A stretch of 64,000 nt of DNA from Synechococcus sp. WH 7803 (GCA_000063505.1 CT971583.1:1519918-1583917), one strand, 5' to 3'; counted from the first letter of the stretch, positions 52,870 through 61,788 are shown. Numbers and translations: made by a program. The notes: generated by a model not told the origin, from the letters alone.

Positions 52870-53004
52870 ATGCAGTGGCAGACCAACGGAGAACTCGATC
52901 GCAACGATCTCGATGAGCTGGTGCGCGCGCTCAGGGTCGTCGAATCCCCCTCCCACAGCAACGAGCTCTGTCGCTTGGGACGCAAGCACGAGCAAGCGTC
53001 CTGA
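52870..53004 (+). CDS. Possible small soluble protein
   Basis: A 44-residue frame from ATG 52870 (MQWQTNGELDRNDLDELVRALR...). The N-terminal helix is acidic and plausible; no motif. It follows the DUF1517 gene after 130 bases that include the inverted repeat. The next short frame (53082) is in a different phase and could be the rest of a gene split by frameshift. Weak support. Confidence 0.35.
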   Translation: MQWQTNGELDRNDLDELVRALRVVESPSHSNELCRLGRKHEQAS

Positions 53005-53081
53005 AGCGATTCCGGATCTCCAACCGTCCCTCTTGCCCGTTTGGAAGTCAGCCAGCACCGTGCGGTTGCTGCTTGCACAGA

Positions 53082-53252
53082 ATGCCGGCCCGAACGCCTT
53101 CCTGGGTGAATTCCACCGTGCTGATGGAAGCGCTTCAGCGCTATCAGCAGAATCGTCTACCCCGTCCTCTGCGCCTTTGGGTGGAAGCCACGCTGGAGAT
53201 TGATCCCGAAGCCCCCGTGACCAACCTCTTGCCCGATCCATTCACGCACTAA
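53082..53252 (+). CDS. Possible small soluble protein
   Basis: A 56-residue frame from ATG 53082 (MPARTPSWVNSTVLMEALQRYQQ...LRLWVEATLEIDPEAP...). The central block has a coherent amphipathic helix and coding-like character. The stop overlaps the convergent larB end by 4 bases. No family recognised. Confidence 0.4.
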   Translation: MPARTPSWVNSTVLMEALQRYQQNRLPRPLRLWVEATLEIDPEAPVTNLLPDPFTH

Positions 53253-53914
53253 TCCTTCGAAACTCTGCCCCGAAGAATGCGCAACGCGGCCATCGCAGCG
53301 CCGTAGCCATTGTCGATATTCACCACCGTGAGGCCGGGGGCGCAGCTCGCCAGCATGCCCTCGAGGGCGGCACGCCCACCCGCACTCACGCCGTAGCCCA
53401 CGGACACCGGCACACCGATCACCGGCTGCGGCACCAACCCGGCGAGCACCGTAGGCAGAGCTCCTTCCATCCCGGCGCAGGCAATCAACACATCCAAGGG
53501 CTGCAGCGATGGCAGCACCGCCAGGAGTCGATGCAGGCCAGCAACGCCTACATCGAGCATCACCTCGGTGGCCACTCCATGCACCTGCAAGGCGAGTTCC
53601 GCTTCAGCGGCAACGCGTCGATCGCTTGTACCGCCACTGAGAACGCCCACCGTCATCCCCGATGACGGGGTCGGGAGCAATCCATCCGTGAGGCAGCTTG
53701 CAGGACGATGCCATTGCACGGCAGGCAAGGCCTCCACAACCGCAGCAGCCTTGACAGGGTTCACCCGAGTGACCAGAGCCAACTCACCCGCAGCCCGCAT
53801 GCTGCGCAGGATGGCCACGATCTGCTCGGCACTTTTGTGCTCACCCCACACGGCCTCCACCATCCCCAGGCGCTGTCGGCGCTGAAGGTCGAGCCGGGCC
53901 TCATCCACCGTCAT
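53249..53914 (-). CDS. larB: LarB-like AIR-carboxylase-family protein
   Basis: A 221-residue protein with an N-terminal helical region and the C-terminal half related to PurE: MTVGVLSGGTSDRRVAAEAELALQVHG, DVLIACAGMEGALPTVLAGLVPQPVIGVPVSVGYG, TVVNIDNGYGAAMAALRIL. LarB carboxylates and hydrolyses nicotinic acid adenine dinucleotide as the first step of nickel-pincer cofactor synthesis. larC and larE are not in the window, so the cofactor link is inferred from family only. Last gene of the era-to-larB run. Confidence 0.85.
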   Translation of the reverse strand: MTVDEARLDLQRRQRLGMVEAVWGEHKSAEQIVAILRSMRAAGELALVTRVNPVKAAAVVEALPAVQWHRPASCLTDGLLPTPSSGMTVGVLSGGTSDRRVAAEAELALQVHGVATEVMLDVGVAGLHRLLAVLPSLQPLDVLIACAGMEGALPTVLAGLVPQPVIGVPVSVGYGVSAGGRAALEGMLASCAPGLTVVNIDNGYGAAMAALRILRGRVSKD

Positions 53915-54366
53915 GGCGGCAGCAGTTCGCCTTCATACACAAGGGGAAAAGGATTCCCCTGGCTCTGCCCCAGGGCCTGGCGGGCAATCTGTTCGAACCG
54001 CTCCTGCACAGCCATCACGTCCTCCTGAGGGATCCCCTTCCAGGCGTCCCGGCTGCTCCAGCGGATCAGCAGCGTGCCCTCTTCTGTGCGCGGATCCCAC
54101 AGCAGATCCCGACCGAGAAATCCCTTTTGCTGGGCAAGCCAGGGCTCCCAGCTCCCCCGTTCAGCCTCCATCCAGGCATCCCGCGCCTGATCAGGCACCT
54201 GAATGCGCAGGTGTTCCACCACGGCGACGTCGTCGTCTCCCCTTTCCGCTGCCATGGCGGTATCGCGCAGTTCGTCGTGCCCCGCCAACGCGATCACCAA
54301 AGCCATCAAGGGTCCGATCACCCTAAACAGAGCGCGGCGCAGCCTGCTCTTCGCGGTTGTGATCAT
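53911..54366 (-). CDS. TIGR03792 family protein
   Basis: A 151-residue protein from ATG 54366 (overlapping the ispF stop). It begins with a hydrophobic anchor or signal ([18 protein letters not shown]), then [65 protein letters not shown], the ferredoxin-like dimeric-barrel domain of TIGR03792. Cyanobacterial family, function unknown. ATGA overlaps with both neighbours. Confidence 0.85.
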   Translation of the reverse strand: MITTAKSRLRRALFRVIGPLMALVIALAGHDELRDTAMAAERGDDDVAVVEHLRIQVPDQARDAWMEAERGSWEPWLAQQKGFLGRDLLWDPRTEEGTLLIRWSSRDAWKGIPQEDVMAVQERFEQIARQALGQSQGNPFPLVYEGELLPP

Positions 54367-54845
54367 TGGCTCAACAGGGCAACCGCATGACAAGAAATAC
54401 CCTCTTCACGTCCTTCGGGACCCAGGCGTTCATTGGTAGTGGCCTTCACACCCACCTGCTCAGGCGCAATCCCCATCGCCTCAGCAATGGCGGTGCGCAT
54501 GGCCTCGATGTGCGGTTTGAGTTTGGGGCGTTCAGCAATCACCACTGAATCCACATTCACCACCTGCCAGCCGCGCTGCTGAATCAGCGCCACAACCTGG
54601 CGCAACAGCTCCAGGCTGTCCGCCCCCTTCCACTGGGGATCCGTGGGCGGAAAGTACAAACCGATGTCCCCCAGGGACAACGCCCCGAGCAGAGCATCCA
54701 TGATCGCGTGCACCAGCACATCGGCATCGCTGTGGCCATCAAGCCCCACACCATCGGGGTGCTCAAGGCGCTGACCACCGAGAATCAAGGGCCTACCGGC
54801 CACCAGCCGATGGATGTCGTAGCCGTTACCGATGCGAAGCGTCAT
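54363..54845 (-). CDS. ispF: 2-C-methyl-D-erythritol 2,4-cyclodiphosphate synthase
   Basis: A 160-residue MEP-pathway enzyme. [26 protein letters not shown] with the DxH zinc pair, [27 protein letters not shown], and the C-terminal [23 protein letters not shown]. It makes cyclic diphosphate in isoprenoid synthesis. Start ATG 54845 follows directly on the trmD stop. Confidence 0.96.
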   Translation of the reverse strand: MTLRIGNGYDIHRLVAGRPLILGGQRLEHPDGVGLDGHSDADVLVHAIMDALLGALSLGDIGLYFPPTDPQWKGADSLELLRQVVALIQQRGWQVVNVDSVVIAERPKLKPHIEAMRTAIAEAMGIAPEQVGVKATTNERLGPEGREEGISCHAVALLSQ

Positions 54846-55574
54846 TCAGGCCCTGTGCTCTGAGTCATTGTCCGCGCCGAAGCGCTGCTGCCAGCGTTGC
54901 ATCAGATCCGGTCGGCGCGCCGCCGTTCGCTGCTCCCGCTGCTCCTGACGCCAGCGGGCAATGGCGCCATGATCGCCGCTGCGCAACACCTCAGGCACCC
55001 CCATCCCGCGAAACTCAGCTGGACGGGTGTAGTGCGGGTGCTCCAGCAGTCCATCACTATGGCTTTCCTCCACGAGGGATTCAGCACTGCCAACCGTCCC
55101 CGGCAGCAGACGCACCACACCATTAATGATCGTCATCGCCGGTAACTCTCCACCGGTGAGCACGAAGTCGCCCAGGGACACCTCCTCATCAGCAAGGGTT
55201 CGGATGCGCTCATCAAACCCCTCGTAATGGCCGCAGAGCAGCACGAGCTGATCGTGGTCAGTGGCCCAACGCTGCAGATCCGCTTGCTGCAACGGATGTC
55301 CCTGGGGCGTCATCAGCAGCACCCGGCGACGCCCGCAAACAGGAATCGCGTCGAAGGCCGCAAACACCGGTTCAGGCTTGAGCACCATGCCCGCGCCACC
55401 GCCGTAGGGCTCATCATCAACCTTGCGGTAGCGATCGCTGGCGTGATCGCGCGGATTGTGGAGAACCAGCTCCGCGCGACCAGCGTGAAAAGCGCGCCCG
55501 ATCACCCCCAACTCACCCATGGGCGCAAAGGCCTGCGGGGCCAGGGTCACCACATCGAGCCGGTACGGAGCCAT
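54846..55574 (-). CDS. trmD: tRNA (guanine-N1)-methyltransferase
   Basis: A 242-residue SPOUT methyltransferase that makes m1G37 in tRNA. Motifs: RLDVVTLAPQAFAPM, DDEPYGGGAGMVLKPEPVF, LLCGHYEGFDERI and DFVLTGGELPAMTIINGVVRLLPG (SAM knot). Normally near rpsP/rimM in bacteria, but here it lies between the lyase and ispF, while rpsP is 4 kb away. Confidence 0.96.
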   Translation of the reverse strand: MAPYRLDVVTLAPQAFAPMGELGVIGRAFHAGRAELVLHNPRDHASDRYRKVDDEPYGGGAGMVLKPEPVFAAFDAIPVCGRRRVLLMTPQGHPLQQADLQRWATDHDQLVLLCGHYEGFDERIRTLADEEVSLGDFVLTGGELPAMTIINGVVRLLPGTVGSAESLVEESHSDGLLEHPHYTRPAEFRGMGVPEVLRSGDHGAIARWRQEQREQRTAARRPDLMQRWQQRFGADNDSEHRA

Positions 55575-55580
55575 CGCTGA

Positions 55581-56042
55581 TCAGGGCTGCGGCGGAGACA
55601 CGCGCCGAATCTCCGAGCAGAAACGGGCTTGCACGGGGGTTCCCTCCGCCGCCGTGGCTGTGGTGCTGCGCAGCCGCAGGTTGGGCTTGATGAACCAGAT
55701 GCGCTCGAGCAAGCGGGTGTCGCCTTCCATCACCTCCAATTCCACACTGGCATCAGGCCGAAACTGCCAGTGCCCCAGGCGTTCTGAAGCCTGCGAGCGT
55801 AAGGTCAGCGCACCATCAGCGCCAAACAGCAGCTCGCTGGATGCCCCATCAGCCGCTTCCACAGTGAGCGCCCAGGTTGAACCCTGGCGCGCCGCGTTCA
55901 CGGTGACCTCACCGCGGTCGCTGGTGTGCCATTGGTCCTCGGCAGCCTCCAGATCGAACCGGCTGCGCAGGCTCATCCAGCGACCCGCACACATCTGCAG
56001 AAAGGCCTCCAGATCGGCCGGGGGGAAAGCGGTTTCATCCAT
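55581..56042 (-). CDS. CpcS/CpeS-type phycobiliprotein lyase
   Basis: A 153-residue lipocalin-like lyase. The N-terminal pattern FLQMCAGRWMSLRSRFDLEAAEDQW corresponds to the CpcS start (W, Arg pair), and ERIWFIKPNLRLRSTT is the characteristic barrel strand. These enzymes attach bilins (phycocyanobilin or phycoerythrobilin) to cysteine in phycobiliproteins of the phycobilisome. Which subunit is served cannot be told. Located between era and trmD, far from phycobilisome genes. Confidence 0.85.
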   Translation of the reverse strand: MDETAFPPADLEAFLQMCAGRWMSLRSRFDLEAAEDQWHTSDRGEVTVNAARQGSTWALTVEAADGASSELLFGADGALTLRSQASERLGHWQFRPDASVELEVMEGDTRLLERIWFIKPNLRLRSTTATAAEGTPVQARFCSEIRRVSPPQP

Positions 56043-56066
56043 GGATCCATCCTCGCAGGGCAGGGG

Positions 56067-57005
56067 TCAACGCCCCTCTTCGGCGTACCCCAGCTCAGCA
56101 AGCCTCTGGGGCTTGCTGCGCCAGTCGGGGACGACCTTCACGAACAACTCCAGATACACCGGACCATCAATCAGGGTCTGCATCTGCAAGCGCGCCCCCT
56201 GGCCGATGGCCTTGAGCATGGCGCCACCCTTGCCGATCAGGATGCCCTTCTGACTCTTGCGCTCCACCAGCACGGTGGCCAGCACCGCAGTTCGGCCCCC
56301 TCCTTTGCCTTTCGACGGCATCTCCTCCACCCTGTCGATGCTGACCGCCACACTGTGCGGCACCTCCTCCCGGGTGAGCAGCAGCACCTGCTCACGAATC
56401 AGTTCGGCCATCAACAGCCGTTCCGGCTGGTCACTGACCATCTCCGGTGGATAGAGCTGGGGCCCTTCGGGCATCAAGGCACTGACGGCTTGCACGAGCT
56501 CAGGGCAACCTTCACCCGTGAGCGCGCAGCAATGATGAATGGGCCAGCCCGACTCCGCCAGTAAATCGCGGTAAGCCGCATCGGCTTCCGGTCGCTGTGC
56601 CGTGGGGACCTGATCCCATTTGTTGAGCACGACCTGCACCGGCAGCCGTTGCTGACGCAGGAGATTGACGATGAAGGCATCCCCGCGGCCCGGGGGCTCG
56701 CAGCCCTCCAACAACAGAAGCACCTGATCCACCTCCCCGATCGCCGAGCGAGCGCTCTGCACCAGGCGTTCTCCCAGTAGGTGGTGGGGCTTGTGGATCC
56801 CAGGTGTGTCCACCAGGATCAATTGAGCTTCGTCGGTGGTGAGGATTGCGCGCAAGCGGTTGCGCGTGGTCTGGGCCACAGGAGAGGTGATCGCCACCTT
56901 GTCGCCCACCAGCTGATTCACCAGCGTGGACTTACCGACATTGGGACGTCCGATCAGGGCCACAAAGCCGGAGCGGTGACCCGCCGCTGATGGAGTGACT
57001 TGCAT
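56067..57005 (-). CDS. era: GTPase Era
   Basis: A 312-residue GTPase acting in 16S rRNA and 30S maturation. G1 GRPNVGKSTLVNQLVG, G3 LVDTPGIHKPHHLLGERLV, G4 NKWDQV; C-terminal KH domain with SQKGILIGKGGAMLKAIGQGARLQM. ATG 57005 gives a short N-terminus; the frame upstream is open but unlikely. First gene of the six-gene run era-lyase-trmD-ispF-TIGR03792-larB, with gaps of 24 and 6 bases, then abutting or overlapping genes. Confidence 0.95.
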   Translation of the reverse strand: MQVTPSAAGHRSGFVALIGRPNVGKSTLVNQLVGDKVAITSPVAQTTRNRLRAILTTDEAQLILVDTPGIHKPHHLLGERLVQSARSAIGEVDQVLLLLEGCEPPGRGDAFIVNLLRQQRLPVQVVLNKWDQVPTAQRPEADAAYRDLLAESGWPIHHCCALTGEGCPELVQAVSALMPEGPQLYPPEMVSDQPERLLMAELIREQVLLLTREEVPHSVAVSIDRVEEMPSKGKGGGRTAVLATVLVERKSQKGILIGKGGAMLKAIGQGARLQMQTLIDGPVYLELFVKVVPDWRSKPQRLAELGYAEEGR

Positions 57006-57077
57006 CAACCCAGTCTGCGCGGTCGCGGCCCTGGCCGATTCAGAGAAATAGCCTGATGGGGCGGGCACGACTTGGCC

Positions 57078-57599
57078 ATGACAGACCGAACCCCCAGCTT
57101 CCAGGAGGCAATGGAGATCGCCGCCACCTGGTTGAAACAGTGGGATGACGAGGAGATCAGCGATGAGGTGATGGCGGATCGCGCGGCCGAACTGGTCGCC
57201 AGCCGCGACGGTGCCAGGGGCTTCTTTGTGGTGAGCCTCGCCGGCGAGAGCAGCTTGATGGACCGACTGCCGGACCCTCTCGTGATCAAGTTGCGTGAAG
57301 CGGGCGATGGGGTGGTGGATCTCACCGCACGCAATCTGGCCATGAGCGCGGCGATGGTGGTGCACCACCGCAACAACGGCGATGAGGCCCAAGCCCTGGG
57401 ATCCGAGCGGGTGAATCAGCGCTGCACCGAACTGCTCCGTCAGCTCGACAGCCACCGGGTGAAGGAGCGACTGGAAACCTTGCTCGATGCAGCCAGCCAC
57501 AGCCGTGGCGACGACCTCAGCTTCCTCGAGCGCTGGGGGTACGACGACGATCAGAAAGCGGCGATCGGCGACGCCGTTCAGGCCGTCGCAGAATCATGA
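57078..57599 (+). CDS. Conserved cyanobacterial hypothetical protein
   Basis: A 173-residue acidic soluble protein from ATG 57078: SFQEAMEIAATWLKQWDDEEISDEVMADRAAELVASRDGARGFFVVSLAGESSLMDRLPDPLV and DLTARNLAMSAAMVVHHRNNGDEAQALGSERV. Helical throughout; resembles a conserved cyanobacterial protein of unknown role. Divergent from era by 70 bases. Confidence 0.65.
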   Translation: MTDRTPSFQEAMEIAATWLKQWDDEEISDEVMADRAAELVASRDGARGFFVVSLAGESSLMDRLPDPLVIKLREAGDGVVDLTARNLAMSAAMVVHHRNNGDEAQALGSERVNQRCTELLRQLDSHRVKERLETLLDAASHSRGDDLSFLERWGYDDDQKAAIGDAVQAVAES

Positions 57600-57615
57600 C
57601 AACCACCAAACCGTC

Positions 57616-57633
57616 CACACCAGATCTGGTGTG
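57616..57633. promoter_or_regulatory. 18-bp perfect palindrome (possible operator)
   Basis: CACACCAGATCTGGTGTG lies 17 bases after the stop of the 57078 gene. A related, weaker form (CCACATCTGGTGG) recurs at about 57725. No T-run follows, so an operator or hairpin function is possible. Confidence 0.45.
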
Positions 57634-57643
57634 AGTCAGCAAC

Positions 57644-57672
57644 AAAAAAGCCCAAAGCGTGAAGCTTTGGGC
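57644..57672 (-). terminator. Strong hairpin with T-run, minus strand
   Basis: Minus-strand GCCCAAAGC-loop-GCTTTGGGC (57650-57672) followed by TTTTTT (57644-57649). No known minus-strand gene ends here; it could end a small RNA starting near 57765. Confidence 0.7.
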
Positions 57673-57859
57673 CGGGTGATGGGGAAACCTGACCATAGCC
57701 AGAGATCTGACCAAAATCCAGCACCACATCTGGTGGCTGCGAACATGAAGGAACGTGATGCAGCACTATTAGAGCAATCTGAAGGTGAGACGCATCCTGT
57801 GATCGGCCCCTTATCGTGATGGCTCAACGGCCGGGTGATGGGGATCAGTCGGCTCAGTT

Positions 57860-57883
57860 CCCGGGAGTTGTCCCGGGTTTTTT
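57860..57883 (+). terminator. Hairpin with T-run, plus strand
   Basis: CCCGGGA-GTTG-TCCCGGG followed by TTTTTT (57878-57883). It is 260 bases after the nearest plus-strand coding gene, so it may close a separate short transcript. Confidence 0.75.
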
Positions 57884-57920
57884 ATGGCCAATCGCCGGGA
57901 CACTCCGGCCAACGTTTGCC

Positions 57921-57950
57921 AAAAAAAAGCCCCGGCACAGGGCCGGGGCT
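57921..57950 (-). terminator. Terminator of the BI-1 gene
   Basis: Minus-strand AGCCCCGGC-loop-GCCGGGGCT followed by eight T; it lies 35-64 bases downstream of the 57985 stop. Confidence 0.85.
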
Positions 57951-57984
57951 CAACACTCTGAAGCTCGCGTTCAGCACCTTGGCG

Positions 57985-58719
57985 TCAGTCGCGGCGACCA
58001 CCCCCCTGGAGGGCGATCACCAAGCGAAGAATGAAGATGAACAGGTTGATGTAGGTGAGATACATCCCCAGAGCACCGGACAGGTACTGATCATCCCGGT
58101 ACGTGCGAGGCATGGTGTAGAAGTCCACAAAGGCCATGCCCACGAAGATCACCGTGCCCAGGCCTGCAATCGCCAGGTTGGTGGCGGCGTAGATGCCGGG
58201 AATGAAGAAGCCGGCCACGAAAATGCCGACCATGGCGATGATCAGCCCCATCAAACCGAGGCCCACCACAGCCGTGAGCGCCTGACCGACGCTGTCGCTC
58301 ATGCGCCGGCCCACCACAGAGGCGACCACAAAGGTGAGGCCAGTGGCCAGTGCTGCAATGCCGATGGAGGCCACACCCGCCACTGCGATCGCTTGCACAA
58401 CGAGGCCCGTGAGCGTGAAGCCCGTGAGAAGGCTGAACGCTGCCATCAAGGGCAAGGCTGTGCCGTTGTTCGCTTTGCTGGCCGCGTTCTGGGCCACAAA
58501 AAACAGAATGAACCAGGGAATGATCGCGACAAGCGACAGCCCGTTGAAGGCTTGAAAGCCGATAGAGGCCATGGTGGCCATACCGCCCACAACGCCCGCT
58601 GCCGTCAGAGCCATGCCGCCTCCCACATAGGGGAGGGCTTTGTTCACCACGTTGGGCCCAACGAGGGCGCTGGATTGCGCCTCGCGAATGGCGTTTTGGA
58701 AATTGCTGCTGGCTGGCAT
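57985..58719 (-). CDS. Bax inhibitor-1 (BI-1/YccA) family membrane protein
   Basis: A 244-residue protein from ATG 58719 with seven membrane segments. Family signatures: ALPLMAAFSLLTGFTLTGL, LGTVIFVGMAFVDFYTMPR and YLSGALGMYLTYINLFIFILRLV. BI-1 members modulate calcium leak or membrane stress. Upstream sequence GGGGCGG gives a plausible ribosome site. A strong terminator lies after the stop. Confidence 0.88.
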   Translation of the reverse strand: MPASSNFQNAIREAQSSALVGPNVVNKALPYVGGGMALTAAGVVGGMATMASIGFQAFNGLSLVAIIPWFILFFVAQNAASKANNGTALPLMAAFSLLTGFTLTGLVVQAIAVAGVASIGIAALATGLTFVVASVVGRRMSDSVGQALTAVVGLGLMGLIIAMVGIFVAGFFIPGIYAATNLAIAGLGTVIFVGMAFVDFYTMPRTYRDDQYLSGALGMYLTYINLFIFILRLVIALQGGGRRD

Positions 58720-58771
58720 ACCGCCCCAGATCACTGAAAATATCTTGCCAGCGACAACAGAGTTGTGGGCT

Positions 58772-59803
58772 TTATCTCGGTGCGGATCTCCCCATCGAAC
58801 GGCGCGCAGGGGCCCCATCCCGGCGGGGATGGGTTTTGTCGCGACGGGCATAGGCCTCCACCACTCGCTGAACCAGGGGATGGCGCACCACATCGGCGGC
58901 GGTGAGGCGGCAAACAGCCACCCCCTCCACGCCATCGAGCACCTCGGAGGCTTCCACCAAACCACTCAGCTGACCTGGCGGCAGATCCACCTGGGTGATG
59001 TCACCGGTCACCACCATGCGCGAGCGCTCCCCCAACCGGGTCAGCACCATGCGCATCTGCGCCGGCGTTGTGTTCTGAGCCTCATCGAGAATCACGAACG
59101 ACTCCGCCAGCGTGCGACCGCGCATGTAAGCGAGCGGGGCCACTTCAATCACGCCTTTCTCAAGCATGGCGGCCGTTTTTTCAGGGCCCAGCAGCATGTG
59201 CAAGGCGTCGTACAAAGGCCTTAGATAGGGATCCACCTTCTGCTGAAGGTCTCCGGGCAGAAAACCCAAGCGCTCCCCTGCTTCCACCGCGGGTCGGGTG
59301 AGCACCAAGCGCTCCACTTTGCGCTCGGTAAGCATGCGCACGGCCAAAACCGTGGCCAGAAACGTCTTTCCTGTGCCTGCTGGTCCAAGAGCAAACGTGA
59401 GATCGTTGCGCTCCATCGCTTCCACGTAGGTCTTCTGACGCAACGTGCGTGGACGCAAAAGAGCCCCCCGTTGATTTTTGGCCAGCACTTGCTGGCCCAT
59501 GGCGTCGTGCTCGCGATCCCGTCCTGTGTCCAGAGCCTGCAAAGCCGATTGCAGATCCACCTGGGAAATCGACTCACCCTCCTGCCAAAATTTGCGCAGC
59601 AGTTCCACCGTTGCCGCCGTGCGCTCCAACTGGCTTGGACGGCCTTGGATCACAAGCTGCAATCCACGGATCACCAGAGAGGCACCGGTCAGAGCCTCCA
59701 GTTGACGGAGGGTCTGACCGGCAGGGCCTCCCGTGAGAGCAAGGACGGCTTCTGTATGGGGAAGGTCAAAGACGAAGCAACCGTCTGAGGCAGCCTCGGA
59801 CAT
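58772..59803 (-). CDS. PhoH-like ATPase
   Basis: A 343-residue protein. An N-terminal KH-like part is followed by the PhoH AAA-type ATPase: MERNDLTFALGPAGTGKTFLATVLAV (Walker A), SFVILDEAQNTTPAQMRMVLTRLG (Walker B) and the C-terminal MVVTGDITQVDLP. Bacterial PhoH proteins are associated with RNA metabolism. It is 8 bases after rpsP; together with ffh this run (ffh, rpsP, phoH) is a translation-linked set. The usual KH protein and rimM are not between them. Confidence 0.9.
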   Translation of the reverse strand: MSEAASDGCFVFDLPHTEAVLALTGGPAGQTLRQLEALTGASLVIRGLQLVIQGRPSQLERTAATVELLRKFWQEGESISQVDLQSALQALDTGRDREHDAMGQQVLAKNQRGALLRPRTLRQKTYVEAMERNDLTFALGPAGTGKTFLATVLAVRMLTERKVERLVLTRPAVEAGERLGFLPGDLQQKVDPYLRPLYDALHMLLGPEKTAAMLEKGVIEVAPLAYMRGRTLAESFVILDEAQNTTPAQMRMVLTRLGERSRMVVTGDITQVDLPPGQLSGLVEASEVLDGVEGVAVCRLTAADVVRHPLVQRVVEAYARRDKTHPRRDGAPARRSMGRSAPR

Positions 59804-59811
59804 GCTGCTGA

Positions 59812-60228
59812 TCAGGCTTCAGCAGGTGCTTCTTCTGCACCCGCGTCAGCGGATTCGGCCTCAGCAGCAGCCTTGGCCTCGGCTTCCGCTGCAGCTTTGG
59901 CTTCGGCAGCCTCTTTGGCCGCCTGCTTGGCATCCGCTTCGCGCTTCGCCGCCTGCTTGAGCTTGCCGACGATCTCAGCGGGGCGAACGGTTTTCTCGAT
60001 CAAGCCACCCTTTTCAAGCAGGGTGCGAACCGCATCGGTGGGCTGAGCACCCTGGCTCAAACGCTGACGCAGCGCTTCGGCATCCAGACGGGTCTCCTTG
60101 GTGCGGGGGTTGTAGAACCCGAGCTCCTGCAGGGGACGTCCGTCGCGGCGGGAAGTGCTGTTGCACGCCACGAGGCGGAAGCTCGCTTCCCGCTTCTTAC
60201 CGAACCGCTTCAGGCGGAGCTTGATCAT
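59812..60228 (-). CDS. rpsP: 30S ribosomal protein S16 with long C-terminal tail
   Basis: ATG 60228 gives 138 residues; the S16 core is residues 1-80 ([40 protein letters not shown]). The remaining part is a Lys/Ala/Glu-rich helix ending in acidic EEAPAEA, longer than the usual 80-90 residue bacterial S16. Placed between ffh and phoH. Confidence 0.95.
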   Translation of the reverse strand: MIKLRLKRFGKKREASFRLVACNSTSRRDGRPLQELGFYNPRTKETRLDAEALRQRLSQGAQPTDAVRTLLEKGGLIEKTVRPAEIVGKLKQAAKREADAKQAAKEAAEAKAAAEAEAKAAAEAESADAGAEEAPAEA

Positions 60229-60303
60229 CGTGGCGCTTGCTGAGGTGGAAACATCGGCGCAGGTGAAACGTGCGCCAAACAACCAACTTACCTTGCCGGG
60301 GGA

Positions 60304-61788
60304 TCAGAGCTGCCCGAAGCCTTTCTTCTTCTTGGCCGGACGCTGCCGGCGAGGGGTCCCGCCGCCGCGCCCAGCCCGTCCCGCCGGCATGCCGGGCATC
60401 CCGGGCATGCCACCTCCCATCCCTGGGAATCCGCCCATTCCAGGCATACCGCCACCCATTCCAGGGAAGCCACCCATGCCGGGCATGCCTCCGCCTTGGG
60501 TCATCTGCTGCATGAAGCCACGCATCTTCTGGAAATCCGCCAGCACCTTGTCCACATCCGCAGGCTGGTGACCACTTCCCCGGGCAATCCGGCGTCGCCG
60601 GGAGGGCTGACCCGCCAGCAGGTCGGGATTCTCCCGCTCCTGCTGCGTCATGGAGCCGATCATCGCTTCGATCTTCTTCAGCTGCTGCTCGCCCTGCTTG
60701 AGCATGCCGTCGTCGATCTTGTTCATCCCCGGGATCATCTTCATCAAGCCCCCCAGCGAACCCATGCGCTTGATCAGACGCATTTGCTGCACGAAATCGG
60801 AAAAGTCGAACGTGGCTTCCTGCAGCTTCTTCTGCATCTTTTCGACATCAGCCAGCTCCACCTCCTTCTGAGCCTTCTCCACCAGCGTCAGCACATCACC
60901 CATGCCGAGGATGCGGCTGGCCATCCGCTCCGGGTGGAAGGGCTGCAGAGCCTCCACCTTCTCGCCGGTTCCGATGAACTTGATCGGCTGGCCGCTCACC
61001 TTGCGGATCGACAGCGCCGCTCCACCGCGGGAGTCGCCATCCAGCTTGGTGAGCACGGCACCGGTGATCCCCACCTGTTCGTGGAAAGCACGGGTGAGCT
61101 CGGCCGCTTCCTGGCCGATCATCGAATCCACCACCAGCAGCACTTCATCCGGCTGCACGGCGGTGCGGATCCGCACCATCTCCTCCATCATCTCGCTGTC
61201 GATCTGGAGGCGACCCGCGGTATCGACCAGCAGGGTGTCGAAGCCCTCCTCCTTCGCCTTGGCCAAACCGGCAGCCGCAATGGCTTCGGGTTTGGCATCA
61301 GCGCCAAGGCTGAACACCTCCACGCCGATCTGCCCACCCAGGGTCTTGAGCTGCTCGATGGCCGCCGGGCGGTACACGTCGGCGCCCACCATCAGAGCGC
61401 GGCGCCCCTGGTCCTTGAGGTGCAGGCCGAGCTTGGCCGTGGCGGTGGTTTTACCAGCGCCCTGCAAACCGGCCATCAACACAACGGTGGGCGCCGTCTC
61501 GGCCTGGGCCAGCGGGGCGTTCCCCCCACCCATCACCTCAACCAGCTGCTCGTGCACAACCTGGATGAACTTCTGATCCGGGCTAACGCCTCGCACCACA
61601 TCAGAGCCAACGGCCTTCTCGCGCACATCGGCCACAAACGCCTTCACCACAGGAAGGCTCACGTCCGCTTCCAGGAGGGCGCGGCGCACATCCTTGAGCG
61701 CTCCCTCCACGTTGGTGTCGGAGATCTTGTCCTGACCTCTCAGCCCCTTGACCGCATCTTCAAAGCGGGCTGACAGCTCATCGAACAT
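60304..61788 (-). CDS. ffh: Signal recognition particle protein Ffh
   Basis: A 494-residue SRP54 protein from ATG 61788. The N and G domains carry MAGLQGAGKTTATAKLG, DVYRPAAIEQL, LLVDTAGRLQ and KLDGDSRGGAALS. The M domain with FVQQMRLIKRMGSLGGLMKMIPGM binds the SRP RNA and signal peptides. The last 60 residues carry a repeated GGMPGMGGFPGMG motif plus a basic tail, more Gly- and Met-rich than most. It directs membrane proteins to FtsY and SecYEG. Confidence 0.96.
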   Translation of the reverse strand: MFDELSARFEDAVKGLRGQDKISDTNVEGALKDVRRALLEADVSLPVVKAFVADVREKAVGSDVVRGVSPDQKFIQVVHEQLVEVMGGGNAPLAQAETAPTVVLMAGLQGAGKTTATAKLGLHLKDQGRRALMVGADVYRPAAIEQLKTLGGQIGVEVFSLGADAKPEAIAAAGLAKAKEEGFDTLLVDTAGRLQIDSEMMEEMVRIRTAVQPDEVLLVVDSMIGQEAAELTRAFHEQVGITGAVLTKLDGDSRGGAALSIRKVSGQPIKFIGTGEKVEALQPFHPERMASRILGMGDVLTLVEKAQKEVELADVEKMQKKLQEATFDFSDFVQQMRLIKRMGSLGGLMKMIPGMNKIDDGMLKQGEQQLKKIEAMIGSMTQQERENPDLLAGQPSRRRRIARGSGHQPADVDKVLADFQKMRGFMQQMTQGGGMPGMGGFPGMGGGMPGMGGFPGMGGGMPGMPGMPAGRAGRGGGTPRRQRPAKKKKGFGQL

